Below, piece after piece: positions 33,801 through 45,594 of a stretch of DNA of 64,000 bases (position 1 is its first letter; every line of letters begins with the position of its first letter). Under the pieces are notes generated by a model that saw only the letters and a program-made list of their open reading frames with translations, was not told the origin of the DNA and searched no databases. The DNA is from Atherinomorus stipes (taxonomy: Eukaryota > Chordata > Actinopteri > Atheriniformes > Atherinidae). The DNA lies in the NCBI GenBank assembly GCA_023101725.1, contig JALJCO010007112.1, positions 124,001 to 188,000 on the forward strand, written 5' to 3'. The translations under genes and the position numbers were made by a program.

Positions 33801-33939
33801 GTCTGCAGCAGCATGGTGGAGCAGACTGAAGCCCCCCGCGGTGGAGAGCCTGTGGGCGTTCACACTGAAGTCTGCTCTGCCCTACCTGGAGAAGCAGCTC
33901 TGGGACCCGGTTCCTGATCTCCCCCATCCTTCTGCAGCG
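33801..33939 (+). CDS. faap20: FAAP20 coding exon 2
   Basis: Residues 46-92. It reads SAAAWWSRLKPPAVESLWAF, then TLKSALPYLEKQLWDPVPDL and PHPSAA. This matches the human FAAP20 N-terminal block (PWFLLGGDERERLWAELL followed by a Pro-rich VPSLPAFPG end), the region reported to contact FANCA. Acceptor TTTCCAG at 33800 and donor GCG|GTACGT at 33940; it enters in phase 2 and leaves in phase 0, fitting the neighbours. The acceptor is weak in pyrimidines. Recognition rests on the W...LW...L pattern and the synteny. Confidence 0.85.
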
Positions 33940-35580
33940 GTACGTTGCCGTGCTCTGGTCCTGAGGAGAGTTCAGCTACAGACACCCCTTGCATCAGAAA
34001 AACTTCATACCAGCTCAGTTTCCACATGTGGAAGTTCAAACACGCTAAAAGCTTGCATGTTTTCGCATAGTCTACCGTGTTCTGTCTCGTTTTTACTACA
34101 TGACTCAATTTTCTGAGCTCTTAATGAAATGTCTGAGACATGATTGCAGCTCTGCTTTAAGGCCCTTTATGCTCCACATTAAAACCGATACAGAGCAGTT
34201 CCTCGGTCTTCTGCGTTGTTTACGGGCTTCGTTTGGTCCGCGTTTGGGGCCCTTGCCGAGCCGTACTGTAATGGAGCGAAAAGGGCTTTAGATAGTGCAC
34301 ACTTGAAAACCAGGATTAATATTGGTTTGGCTTTCACCCACTTTCTAGTTTTGAAGGAGAGACTTGTGGCTGAAAGGCGATTAGGCCATTAGCCCGAGGG
34401 GAGGGGCTCCCAGTTTGAATAGAGCAGGAGTTCACATTTTAACACTGTATGAGTGTAATCTCATTTTTGGTTCATGTATTTAATAACTAAACCAAATCCA
34501 CCTGCTTTTAACCAATGTAACCTAGTAAAATGTGGCGTGATAAACATAAATAACATACTGTAAAAAATAGATTATGAGATCATCACAAACACATTTATAT
34601 CACATGTATGATTAATGGAATAAAACCAGACTCCTAAAAGAACAAATTAAGAGCAAATCAGGATTATAAACAAAATCTACAACATTTTCTACAAAAAAAT
34701 TGAGAGAAACAAAAAAAAAAACTGATGGGAATTGATTTAAAAAAAAAAGAGATAAAATGCAGTAATAGATCACATTAGAAATGAGAAGGTTCAATTTAAT
34801 TGATCTGTAAAAACCGGTATTTTATTTGTTTAGACAGGCCATTGAAACAAAATTTCATTGAACAATTTATTTATTTAAACTTTTCTAAGAATTTTTAAAG
34901 AACTTACAAGCATAACAGACATTTTCTGCATCAATAGCTGATTTTCTCTCTTTTATTTCTTGAAGATCCTTCCTTTCCAACGAGTGTTAGATGTTTGCGA
35001 AAGATGAAGCTTGCAGATGAAAGAATCAGGGCTTCTGTTAGCATTAGCATTAGCGTTACCTGGCACTCCATCCAGACTTCACAGCTCTGCTTTGTTATCT
35101 CCACTTACTAATCCATATTTAATCAATTGGAGTGGACTTTTGCCTCTTTAGGGTAGTTTTGGGACCATTTTTGTCTTTATCACTTAGTTTTAATAATTCT
35201 TTACAACGTTAGCTACAGGCTAGCGGCTAGCTGAGTGTCTTCCGCTTGTTTGTTGAACTCTGACAAATTAGCGCCACCAGGTGGGGGGAGGCTGCATTGC
35301 AACTCATCCAGTCATAACTAACAGTGTAAATATACGGTCCTAATGGCCCACATGTGGAAAAGGAAAAGTTTTTCGTGGCCCTCTAGGTGACGCTTGAGGC
35401 CTGAGCTTGGGCTGCCGCCACATAGTTAGTAAACACTATTCCAGTGTTTCTTAACAGAAACGGGGAAAAACTCCGGACTCTACCTTTAACTTGACTTTGT
35501 AGGTAGGGGGCTTAGTGTTGTAGGGAGAGCCTATAATTGTGGGGGAGACACTGAACTGAAAGACAGAATATACAGTGACA

Positions 35581-36562
35581 CAGTGTGCGAAATCATCCAC
35601 TCGCTCTCTATTCCCTACATGGTGTGTATGATGTAGTCCACTATATCATGTACACCATGTCGGGAACGACGGGTGGAGATTTCGGATGCTACATGGGGTG
35701 ATGTCAGCAGATACGCCAGGTATCGCTGTGACTTGCAGTAGCGTTAGCTAACAGTTATGAACAATAGACGGCTTTCCTGCTACGAAGAAACACCATTATT
35801 GTTAAAGAGGGGGTTTCATGTCATTATTAGGCACCTTTTATGGCACAACCAAATAACTGTTACCTTTAGTAGTTTTGAAAATACAGTATCCATAAAAAAC
35901 TTAAAGAAGTGTGACATCACTCTGACACCTAAAGAAGTCACTGCTGCCCCTTTAAGATGCTTTCTGCTGTTTCCAACACGCCCACTCCACTCCTAACAAC
36001 ACTCTCATGCTCTGGTGGGGTGGAGCTTAGCAAGGAAGGGGGAGGAGCTTTGTAGTATTAGAGGTGCTTTGTGGTAGCAGCCGTTCTGGCAGCCATGTTG
36101 GTTTCCACAATAGATGCAGGGATTTCTCAAATATGCGTGAATGAGTCAAAATAACCCCCGGGGTATGTTTTATGGGGAGGGAATGACATGATAACATATA
36201 AAAAAGCTCCAAAAGTCAGTTTTGCATGTTATACCCCTCCCCCCTCCTTTTAAAATCTACACAACAACGCCACTAAAGCATTTATACACGACAGAGCGGT
36301 CGCACTTCTCTCCCAGTTCCCGTAGCTGCTGCGCCATTTTTCTTCTTCTGCAATCACAAAACACAGCCGCATTGCATTGTGGTAAACGGGAGTAAAACGT
36401 AGGGTACATCGCTTGTACACTTACATTTGCAGTGCATTGTGGGTATTTTGTAGTGGACAATGTAGTGGATGAAAAGCAGTGAACAGAATGCGAAGAACTC
36501 TCCAAAATGGCGTGCTTACCATATAGTGCACTACATCCGTGATAGGGAGCGGTTTCGAACAC
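35581..36562. mobile_element. hAT-type non-autonomous element, CAGTGTKCGAAA ends
   Basis: The left end CAGTGTGCGAAATCATCCAC, followed by CTCTCTATTCCCTAC, is mirrored by a right end whose reverse complement is TGTGTTCGAAACCGCTCCCT followed by ATCACGGATGTAGTGCACTA. The interior includes the motif TGTAGTGGA in inverted pairs and a second embedded repeat around 35980-36200. There is no coding region. The motif GTAGTGCACTATATGG is typical of a widespread fish hAT family. Confidence 0.6.
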
Positions 36563-36740
36563 ATTTACTAACTGTGTAAACATGTCGGCCATCTTAGATT
36601 ATAAGACTGCGTCTTTTTTCTGAGTAAAAACAGGGAAGAGCTGTTGGTGAATGACCCTCCAGGTATATGGTTACTCATACAGAGCCCACACTAACACCCC
36701 AAACCGAGGCGGGGGGGCGCGTCCCCGCTGATGTACGCCG

Positions 36741-37517
36741 TAGGGCTGGGCGAGAATGGCCAAAAATCAATATCGCGATATATTGAGCAGTTCACCTCGG
36801 TAACGATAATGGACGATAAACCAGACAAAAACTACTTTTATTTTCATTTTATAAAACAGATATTCTGACTTAACTGGAACTTCATGTGACTTCTTGTTTG
36901 GCAGATTATCGGGCTCCTCAATAAACACCCAGTAGATGTTTAGGACATATGAGAAGTACTGTGAAACTGAAATACAAATATACACATTAATGAATAAATT
37001 ATTAATAATTAAATTGATTAAATCAAATGAGTTAGATTTTTATTTACATATGAGCAAAAATTACTTTGTGTCCATGAAAACCAGTGCTGAGTCTCCCATT
37101 AAAAGCACACACGACTATCGATTAGCGTGAATGCTAACTTAACATTGAAAAACCCATAGACAGGCTAACGCAATTAGCATCACTACCGTTGTCAAAACGT
37201 TTAACACAAACAATGTTCCTTCAAACGTTTATCACTTTACACTGACATCAAATAAATGTCACTGATCATTTACAGACATATGTTGTACAGAAAACACGCA
37301 AAAGATGATGAAAAACACGAAACTCCAGTGCAGGAATGTCACGTTACAAGAAACTACGGCAAGTTGGAGAGAACAAAAATATCCCGTGCAGCAATTCCAC
37401 TGCTGGCTTTCTTAAAGGGGCCGCAGCACCGACGATACAGACATGGAAAAAAAAACTATGTCTGTTATCGCTGTAAATGTCGGTGTCTGTAAATTTTCGA
37501 TTTATTGCCCAGTCCTA
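36741..37517. mobile_element. hAT-type element TAGGGCTGGGYGA, copy B (777 bp)
   Basis: Collinear with copy A (31705-32500) from end to end. It starts TAGGGCTGGGCGAGAATGG and ends TTGCCCAGTCCTA. The flanks GTACGCCG (36733-36740) and GTTCGCTG (37518-37525) agree at 6 of 8 positions, as expected for an aged hAT 8-bp duplication. It has no transposase. Confidence 0.92.
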
Positions 37518-38995
37518 GTTCGCTGTACTTCATCTGATGCAGGCAGGCGCTGCAACAAGTCCTGCCTTCAAGCCCATTTAAAGTGATGTGATTGGCTCTG
37601 GGCTCGCCTGCCTCGCCATGATTGGCTGTCCTCGCTGTCTGGCTCTGTTGGAGGCGCCAGTGTTAGCTCGTCCCACAGAGTCTTTGGTCAGGTCATGAGG
37701 AGTGGTTGAGTAAACATAAAGTTACAAAGACATTATTTACTCAGCTGCTGCTGAGTCATTAATGATGATGATGATGATGATGATGATGAGTGAGTAAGCA
37801 GAAAACTGCTTCCTCATCAGGATGTTGGTCCAGGCCGCTCAGACGGAGGAGACGCTGAGACAGGCGGACAGTCAGGCCAGCTTCATACTCACAGCTGGGC
37901 TCAAGTGTTTCCTGACCGTCACATGACCTCACAAGAGCAGACCCTGAAAAAACAGACCATAATAATTTCAACATGTTTTTTCCAATTTGAATGAAAGATG
38001 TTAAAAAACGGCCCAACCCCTGATAGCACACTCTGTTCAGCTGTAATGAGTCAGAATGATCACGAACATGTTTGTTAATGATTCCAGCTATGAGGAGGAT
38101 GATGATGATGATGATGATGATGTGAAACAGCAGCATGTCACTGTGTTTATAATTAAAACCTTTCATGGTACATTCTCCTTCCAGGTTTCAAGCTGGTTAA
38201 ATGAGTGAAATTCTTGTTGTGTGGGATTAAATATTGTTTCTGAGACGTTCAGGACAATACTGATGCTAAACAGAACTCATTTAAACCACAGAAATCATGA
38301 CGTAAATCAATTGTGTTTAGTTTAGAAACGATGAAACCCCAGAAAAAGTAGAAAATCTGGCCTGTTTGAAGTTTCCTATCTGCTGTGAATAACAGGATCT
38401 TTCCTCCACCTGCCGCCGTGGATGCTTCACATGGCCGTGTGTCCTGACGAGTCCTGGATGGCAGAGACCTTCCTACCGCTCAACCAGGACAAGACTGAGC
38501 TTTACTTTCACATCGCTTTCTTGAGTCAGCCATAAGGCTTTGATGATGTCATAGACTTCATAAATGAAGAGGATAAAGCATTTTTAGTGGATTTGGTTCA
38601 GCATGAATCAAACCAGCTGTTTCCAGCTGACAGTGTGAGGAGAGGATCTTAGCAGCGTTTTCCACCAGGAGTTTTAACCACAAACAGAAACAGAAGAAGG
38701 GTTTTGTGATTTTTTTTATTTATTTATTTTTTCTTTGTGTGTGTTTTTGTGTTTTTAATTGTGCTTTGTCTTCCTGCCAGTGCTCAGTAGAGGCTTTTAG
38801 CCGAGTTTTTTCCAGACATGATTGTTTGCTACATGCTGCTGTCAGCGTGCACCTGGATGGTTAACGCTGCAGATGTAACCGCAGTGCGGCATCAGTGGGC
38901 GTTCAGCTCATCTGGAAGAACAGCAGGGGCGGAGCTACAGGGGTGGCTTGGTTGGCTGCGACCACCCCTGGCCAATCACTGGCCACCCTCACGCC

Positions 38996-39052
38996 TTAAA
39001 GGAATAGTTCACCCACAGAATGTAATGTATATGTAATATATATATGTATGTA

Positions 39053-39117
<65 letters not shown>

Positions 39118-39300
39118 CCGCAACTTAGCGTGTCAAACGATAAATATACTGGGGACCATTATATGGTACTACACATGCGCAACAGTGATTGACTGTCGTG
39201 ATTACGTCATTTAGCGAGTTCTAGTGACTTTTGGGCTGCCAATAGTGACTTCTCTCCCTGAAGAGTTAGCAACAGTGCACCGATCGACTGAATAAAATGG
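38996..39300. repeat. MITE left end, (TA)n microsatellite and a dispersed repeat shared with 63590-63760
   Basis: CCTTAAAGGAATAGTTCACC begins the family also seen at 3311. It passes into about 60 bp of TA repeats (39053-39113). After it, CACATGCGCAACAG, TTTAGCGAGTTCTAGTGACT and TCCCTGAAGAGTTAGCAAC parallel a segment at 63640-63755 (GCGCATGCGTGAAAT, TTTAGCGACTTTTGATG, TCGCTGAGGAGTTGGCCAC). These are fragments of two fish repeats. Confidence 0.6.
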
Positions 39301-39689
39301 ACCAGCTTGTTATGGAGCTGTATGCGCTCGACCCAGAGTCTGATACGGAGTTTGAAGTACACGCAGTACCACAGAGACCCTGACAAGGAAGGGAAGTTAG
39401 CAAACAAATCATAGGCTAACAGCATTAAGCTGGAAGATGTTGTCTGTCTGTGAGGCGTTTTTATAGTGGGAACTGCGTCAGGATTCAGAAGTAATCCCTG
39501 AGAAAAAACACTTTACTGCCTGAGATTCATGAAGTTGTCAGGAGTTAAGTTTGAAGTTCAGACACAAAGTTGAGGGTTTTTCTGCTCCCGAAGATAAAAT
39601 CTAACCACGCAAGTTGATTATGTAGTGGATTTCTAAACTTATGGACCAGATTTAAAAGAATCCAAATTGGAGTAAAATGTCTTTGCCTG

Positions 39690-40625
39690 AAAAAAAAAAG
39701 GGGGGGGGTAAATTTAAGGTTTGGGGGGGAAATAAAAAAAAAACAGGGAAAATAAAAAGGGAAAAAAAAGGAGGAAAAAAAGGGGGAGTGGGGGGGGGGC
39801 TCGCGCGCGGGGGAGGAGAGGAGAGGAGGGGGAAAAGAAAAAAAAAAATCATATGATAGAGAGAGGGAAAATAGAGAAAAAGAGGAAGAAAAAAAAAAAA
39901 AAAAAAGAAAAAAAAAAAGAAGTGAAAAGAAAAAATAGAAAAAAAAGAAAAGAAAAAAGGAGAAAACTGAAGTAAATAAAAATAAAAAAAAATTTTAAAA
40001 ATAATAATCAATAAAACAAAAAAAAAAGAAGAAGGAGAGAAGGATAATGAAGAAAAAGGAGGAAAAGATGGGATAGAAAAAGAGAAAAAACAGAGTTTTC
40101 TCATTGAAAATTAAGTTTTTTTTTTAATGAAAAATAAAAATAAAAAAAAAAAAAAAAAAAAAAAAAAAGGGAGGGGTTAGGAGGGGAAGGAGGAGGAGAA
40201 AGAGGAAAGAGAAAAGGGAGAGGAGGAGGAAGAAGATGAAATAAAAAAGAGAAGGCGCGCGGACATGGGGACAGTGGGAGGAGGGGAATGAGTAAACCCC
40301 CCCAACCAAAAAAAAAAAAAAAAAAAAATAAAAAAAAGGTATGGAGTGGTTAATTTTAATTAATTATTTTTGGGGGGGGGGGGGGGAAAAGGGGGAAGGA
40401 AAGCAAGAAAAGAACAGCAGGAGAAGGGGGGGGGGGAGGAGGAGGAGGAGATGAAAATAAAAAAATATAAATAAAAAAAAAAAAAAAGAAAAAAAAAAAA
40501 AAAAAAAAAGGTTTAAATAAAATACGTGAAGTAGCAGGAGGAGGGTTTGGGTAAAAAAAAAAAAATAAAAAAAAGGTAAATTGATATTAAATAAATAAAA
40601 AAATAAAAAGGGACGGTTGACTGAT
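39690..40625. repeat. A/G-only low-complexity tract (about 0.9 kb)
   Basis: Nearly all purines on the plus strand: A runs, G runs (16 G near 40373) and mixed GAGGAGAAAG patterns, with few T or C. There is no regular period. Poly-Phe/Ser/Pro frames on the other strand are artefacts. It may be a real purine tract or an uncorrected low-quality assembly stretch. Confidence 0.9.
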
Positions 40626-40999
40626 GAAAAAAGAGAAAAGGATAAGGCTGGAGGCCGAAGTCTAGAAGGGGATCGGAGGAGAGGTGGGAGTCGAGGGCTG
40701 GGGAGTGCAGCCGGATGTGTGCAGACCTGAGCAGAGCAGTCATGAGTCAAGAATGAGTAAGTGAGAAAGTATAAATATTTCATATATAAGAGATGTTAAA
40801 AAATACATAATTTCCCATTCTCTTAAACCTGTGAAAAGATAAAAGTGGTAGAAGAGAGTTGGAGTTAGTTTTGCAATTCTTTATCCTTTTGGCAGAATGT
40901 AGTAGTGGAATGATCAGTAGTAATGGATCAGAAGCGGAAGGTGGAATAGTTGGCAATGCCATTTTTCCACTCCCAAACTCCAAACCCCTTTTGCCAGTT

Positions 41000-41438
41000 G
41001 TGGGGGGATAGGATGGGTGGGAAAGAGATGCGATACCATCGCAAAAACCTGCCCTAAAAGTCTACAATATAAGCTGTACAACTGTGGTTCACAAAGGGGT
41101 CATTGGAAGTAATGGACAGAGAGCAGGTGGTGTTTAGCTGAAGCACAGACTGCTTAAGATAATGTTATTATAGCCATGACATTTCACTTGATTCGGGCCA
41201 TGATGTGTCTGTGCTTATCAAACACCATAGATCGTCTGATCTATATAAAAGCCTCTGCTAGGAGGGGCTACTGAAGGCTATAAAAGTTGTTGTCAGAGAC
41301 AAAGGGGGGTCTTCGACCTCACCTAGGATGGATTCTGTTACTCTGTATTGTTAATAAACCGGAGGTGTTGCCCTTTACCACTAGACCCTTTCTGAGTAAT
41401 TCTCGTTCTTCCTCTGTGGTCAATTTTATCCACAACAA
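41000..41438 (+). mobile_element. Probable solo LTR of an endogenous retroelement
   Basis: A TATA-like CTATATAAAAG at 41241, AATAAA at 41353 after CTCTGTATTGTT, and a CT-rich stretch ending TCCACAACA at 41438 are arranged like U3-R-U5 of a retroviral LTR. No gag, pol or env sequence is next to it, so it would be a solo LTR. The 5' boundary and target duplication could not be fixed. The alternative is a chance promoter-like arrangement. Confidence 0.45.
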
Positions 41439-41547
41439 CTCGTCCAGTACAACAAATAAACTCCTACGCCGAACACAGCCACATTTTTTTCCAAATGGCC
41501 GTCCTCTAGAGCTTAAAATTTAGAAAATAAAGATTCTTCTGAACTCT

Positions 41548-41705
41548 GGATAATAATAATGGATTAGATTTATATCGCACTTTTTTTCCCATCCAGGAAC
41601 TCAAAGCTTACAGTAGATCCATTATTCATTCACTCCTCATTCATACTTGGTGATGGTAAGCTACGTATGTAGCCACAGCTGCCCTGGGTCAGACTGCGGA
41701 TCAAA
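41548..41705. repeat. Dispersed fish repeat
   Basis: GGATTAGATTTATATCGCAC, then CTCAAAGCTTACAGTAGATC, CATTCACTCCTCATTCATAC and GTAGCCACAGCTGCCCTGGG form a sequence recognised as a very common fish interspersed repeat. No coding content. Confidence 0.6.
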
Positions 41706-42360
41706 CGTCTGTTAGCTGACGGCTGTTTGTCTCTGAGGAAATCTTCCCGCAGGCTGTTTGTTTCTTCCTCAGAGAATGCGGATACATTTCTACAATTCGT
41801 TGGGATGCTTCGGTTTCGTTAAACAAAATCTCAGAGTCAAACCAGCAGCTTATTTCCAACGAGCTAAGCTAAACTAGCCTATTAGCTTACCCACAATCCT
41901 ACAATGAAGTTAGATGTAGCTTTCTGACTATCGTAGTAAGGAGTGTCACATCATTTTGAACTCATCACCGTAAAACGTTAATTTAATTTTTAAAGATGAC
42001 AAACCACTTAGATGGTATTAAATAAACAGTTCATGTTGAACAGGCTACTCACTTTCCGATCGCCCTTCTTGTTGGTTTGTGAGGAAATAGACGGTGCTGT
42101 CGTGGAAAGAGAAGGGGTGTAGATCTGCGGGTCTGCAGCCACATGCTTCTCCTCCAAAGACCCACCCCCCATTCCCTCCGCCCCCCAATGCGGAAGCAAA
42201 GGTCTGACAGGCAGGTCCCTCGGCCAATCCTCAGTGTGCACCCCCCTGCAAGGATTGGTTGGAGTTTTCATTGAATATTTAGAGACTGGAATGATATTTT
42301 ACTTTGATTAATGGTGGGTCTGTCTTGTAGTTCAGAGTTCCGTTACCTCATCCAGAATTT
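41706..42360. other. faap20 intron 2 stretch, nothing recognised
   Basis: No exon or repeat family could be identified. A minus-strand frame over 42008-42271 lacks splice signals and similarity. Confidence 0.45.
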
Positions 42361-43022
42361 TACCCTGTTAAAAAAAATAGTGTAACAATTTGTGCGATAT
42401 ATCGTCAAAGACATTCCTGACGGTAATAATTTGTCATCTCATGATAAAAACGATAAATTCAGTTTATCAGGTTGTATTTATGGGGTTATTTTTGCTGTTT
42501 GCATCATTTGAATAAATGTCAAATTTGTCCTCATATTTCAGACGTACAGTTTTGTAATGCAGGTGTTCTACTTGAACAAAGGTTGAATATGGAATATTTT
42601 TATAAAAGAAATAAAAAAAAAAAACGGGGGTGGGGGGGGGGAAGAAGAAAAAAAAAAAAAAAAAATATAAAAAAAAAAAAAAAAAATGGGGGAATATTAA
42701 TAGGGGGGGGAATGGGGGAAAGGGGGGGGGGGGGGGGGGGGGAGGGGGGGGATTGGGGGGGGGGGGGGGGAAGGGAAGAAAAAAATGGGGGAGTGAGGAG
42801 GTGAGAATGTGGGGAGGGGGGGGGGGGGGGTTAAAAAGGGGGTTGTTTTTTCTCACTTAATTGATGTAGTTTCGTGGCTTCTCGTGTTATTTTAGGGTTC
42901 AAGACTTAGTGAAAGATTGATGAAACAAAAGATTAGACTGATATTTTTTATCGTCACTTGTTATTGTGATAAAAGTCTGAAACTATCATGATACAGAATT
43001 TAGTCCATATCGCCCATCCCTA
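42361..43022. mobile_element. Degraded hAT-like element containing an A/G tract
   Basis: The right end ATGATACAGAATTTAGTCCA, then TATCGCCCATCCCTA, is the typical finish of fish elements beginning TAGGGATGGGCGATA. The left part (GTGCGATATATCGTC, GATAAAAACGATAAATTCAG) has matching GATAT/ATCGT motifs but no clean terminus. A 220-bp A/G-only tract (42609-42832, with long G runs) sits inside it. Confidence 0.5.
42609..42832. repeat. A/G-only tract with long G runs
   Basis: Runs of A and G up to about 22 long, with almost no pyrimidine. The composition is like 39690-40625. Frames over it are meaningless. Confidence 0.92.
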
Positions 43023-43151
43023 GTAACAATGCAACATCGGTAAGGGTTGCTTTAACCGAGAGGTACCAACAGTTTTTTTCCTCGTCTGTACACACATACA
43101 TTGTGTTTCTTGTTCCACAGACATTTGTGGCAGGTGGATGAGAGTAATGAA

Positions 43152-43196
43152 GATGGATGGATGGATGGATGGATGGATGGATGGATGGATGGATGG
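43152..43196. repeat. (ATGG)n microsatellite
   Basis: Eleven tandem ATGG units. Confidence 0.98.
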
Positions 43197-43490
43197 GGAA
43201 GGCTTGAAGGACATGATAAAATATTTGGGTCCAGATCATTTAGATCTGTTCATCTGGCAAGCTGTCTGGAATACTTTTAAGTGTAACAGCCAGCTGAGGA
43301 AGCAGGGCCACCAAAACTAGACTAGCACAGTCCAGTTTGAGGGGAATCCCTTCCTGCTGAGGCTGCAGGTCTGGTAACGTTTTCCTGGAGAATAAAAACC
43401 AGTCACCAGACCAGTTTAGCGTCTTCTAACGGCCGTTTACTGAGTAGTAAGTCTGCCTGGCATAAAGAGAAGGTGAGAATGGCTGTGAGC

Positions 43491-44025
43491 TAGGGATGCA
43501 CCGATTGTGAAAGTTGGGCCGATACCGATACCGATGTTTAACATAACAACTTGGCCGATTTTTTTATTTATTTTTTCCTTTGTGCCACAGAAATTTACAT
43601 CTTTCAGCTCTTCATCAGTCTGTCCTTGAATGAGCACAAATTCAATCAGACCAATTTATGAAACAGAATCAACCTTTAATGTCACTTTGTGGTTGAAATT
43701 AGTTGTAACAAGCTCTTTTCTGAAAACTTTTCAAAAACCTGGGACTGATAATCACTAAAAACAATGCTTCAGTATATTGTCCAACAAAATTGAGTGGTTT
43801 TAGCCTTATAAACAAAAACATACTCAATGAGAAGATTATTTTCATGGCCAAATAAAAAATATTTGTGGAGCATGTACTGCAAACTGCGTAACGCTGATCT
43901 TTTCTGAAACGGTAAAATATTGGCACACGACCGCCGCCATCTTTGTTTTCTACTGAGGAAAGTGCCCAAAAAGAGAGGGAAAAAGGTTTTTCTTAAGCAC
44001 AGCGTTGATGACACATGTAAATCAT

Positions 44026-44060
<35 letters not shown>

Positions 44061-44167
44061 TAATTGGCCACTGCCATCGGCAAATGTCATTTCTATTGGC
44101 CGATGGCAGTTAACAAGGCAAACATCGGCCGATACCGATGTCCAGCCGATGCATCGGTGCATCCCTA
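43491..44167. mobile_element. hAT-type element, TAGGGATGCACCGAT ends (677 bp)
   Basis: The left TAGGGATGCACCGATTGTG and right CGATGCATCGGTGCATCCCTA (21 bp, perfect over the outer 15) form terminal inverted repeats. The flanks CTGTGAGC (43483-43490) and CTGTGAGT (44168-44175) agree at 7 of 8 positions, the hAT target duplication. Subterminal GCCGATACCGAT repeats are in both orientations. A (TA)n run lies at 44024-44054. No transposase. Confidence 0.92.
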
Positions 44168-44175
44168 CTGTGAGT

Positions 44176-44270
44176 GTCCCAATTTCCTCCACGGTCACCA
44201 GATCCGAGTCCAGCAGAGCACCGCTGGGATGTGCAGCATCTCCGAGGAGATCTCCAACATCTTGTTTTAG
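44176..44270 (+). repeat. Tc1 remnant
   Basis: CACGGTCACCAGATCCGAGT, then CCAGCAGAGCACCGCTGGGA and TGTG, resembles the Tc1 stretch coding PQSPDLNPIEHLWDV; the following ATCTCCAACATCTTG fits the next part. It is too decayed for certainty. Confidence 0.4.
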
Positions 44271-44698
44271 TTCGTGACAGCAGCACGCCAGTCGCTGACC
44301 CCGACGTTCCCTGGCTAATATCAGCGTGTGGATGATAAACGTGGAGTAATAACTGTACCAGCTGTGTGTGGAAGTGTGTGTGTGTGTGTTTGTAGAGTGT
44401 TGGGTTGATGAGTGCTTTTATTAACCCAGAACGTTTACCACCATTTAACTCACTGCAAAGTGTTTTGTTGCTGCCTGATTCCTCCTCCTTGTTTTGTTCC
44501 AGCATTTCGGTGTTCATGTTCATGTTTCATGTTCTTATTCTTCTCTTTGATTTGATCATTCGCATCAAATTTAGTGTTTTAGCTGTTTTATGTTGGTGTT
44601 CAGCACTTTGTTTCACCTCTGTTCTGTATTAAGATGCTCTACAAATGATGACATAATAAAAGCTCCTTTAGCTTGTGTTTGTTTTTCCCTCATTTTAG

Positions 44699-45189
44699 AA
44701 ACCGGCATCTTTAGAGTTGGAGGATCATCGATGGTGTGACCCCTGCAGTGATGTTGAGCCATTTCCAGACACGTCTCCACCGTCTCCGAGGACTCCAGGT
44801 CCTCCAGGTCCTCCCAGCCTCAGCTCATCCCAGCAGGACCTTCCAGGACAAACCAAACCTGCTCCAAAAGCACCGGACAGACGTCTGTCTGCCCACAGCA
44901 GGCCGAGTCCTGATCAGCAGACTGCAGCTCCCCAACATGTTCATAGCAACACACAACAGAGGGAGGAGGAGGAGGAGGAGGAGGCAGCAGCATCATCAGC
45001 AGGACAAACTTGTGTCAAAGGAAAACAAACGGAGGAAACAGCATCAGGGAGTGGGATGATCCTCACTCAGAGGATGAAGATGTCCACCAGCTCCGGTCCT
45101 CCTGCAGTAAAGGTGGCGAGGACAGACGGAGGAGGAGGAGGAGGAGGGCTGCAGAAATGTCCCATGTGTCTACAGGTGTTCCCTGCTGG
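44699..45189 (+). CDS. faap20: FAAP20 coding exon 3, low-complexity middle and first half of the UBZ finger
   Basis: Residues 93-255 and two bases of Gly256. After a start with Trp (DHRWCDPCSDVEPFPD, where mammals have SWTPFPP) comes a long Pro/Ser/Gln-rich region, a Glu run (from GGAGGAGGAGGA repeats) and a Gly run. It ends LQKCPMCLQVFPAG, which supplies the first zinc ligands Cys246 and Cys249 of the C2HC ubiquitin-binding zinc finger. Acceptor TTTTAG at 44698, donor TGG|GTAAGA at 45190; phase 0 in, phase 2 out. The exon is much longer than its mammalian counterpart because of the low-complexity part, which is likely disordered. Confidence 0.95.
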
Positions 45190-45594
45190 GTAAGAGCTGC
45201 TCATCACTGTTGAATTCACCTTAATTTAATCGATTTGATCTTATTTTAAACGAGCATCAAGCAGAAAGTCGTCACTTCTCGATGGAGAGGATGAAGAAAT
45301 CTCCACGGAGAGGCGGATGTGTGATTTCATCATGATCCCGTCTCTGCTGATCTCCAGCATTGTGTTTATACGTAAGCCGCTGGTGAACCACTATGGGCCC
45401 CCGAGGAAGGTCCTCAACCCCCACCAACCGCTCCCCGGGCGCTGTGATTGGCTGCCCACTGCTCTCAGGTCAACTAGAGACGGGTTGAATGCAGAGCCGA
45501 ATTTCCCGATCAGGGTTAATGGAGTAAAAGAAAAGAAAGAAGCGCTCATCTGCAGACGACAGGGTCGGTGTTCTGCGTTCACACTAGGGCTGGG

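Larger units (their letters stand above)
33940..44698 (+). other. faap20: faap20 intron 2
   Basis: A 10.8-kb GT-AG intron ending in a strong acceptor (TTTGTTTTTCCCTCATTTTAG). It contains hAT MITEs, simple repeats, three A/G-only tracts, and a probable solo LTR, listed separately. Intervals 33950-35580, 37518-38995, 39305-39689, 40640-41000 and 44270-44698 hold no gene I can support. A short (ATG)n run lies at 37762-37788 and a (GAT)n run at 38096-38123. Confidence 0.8.
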
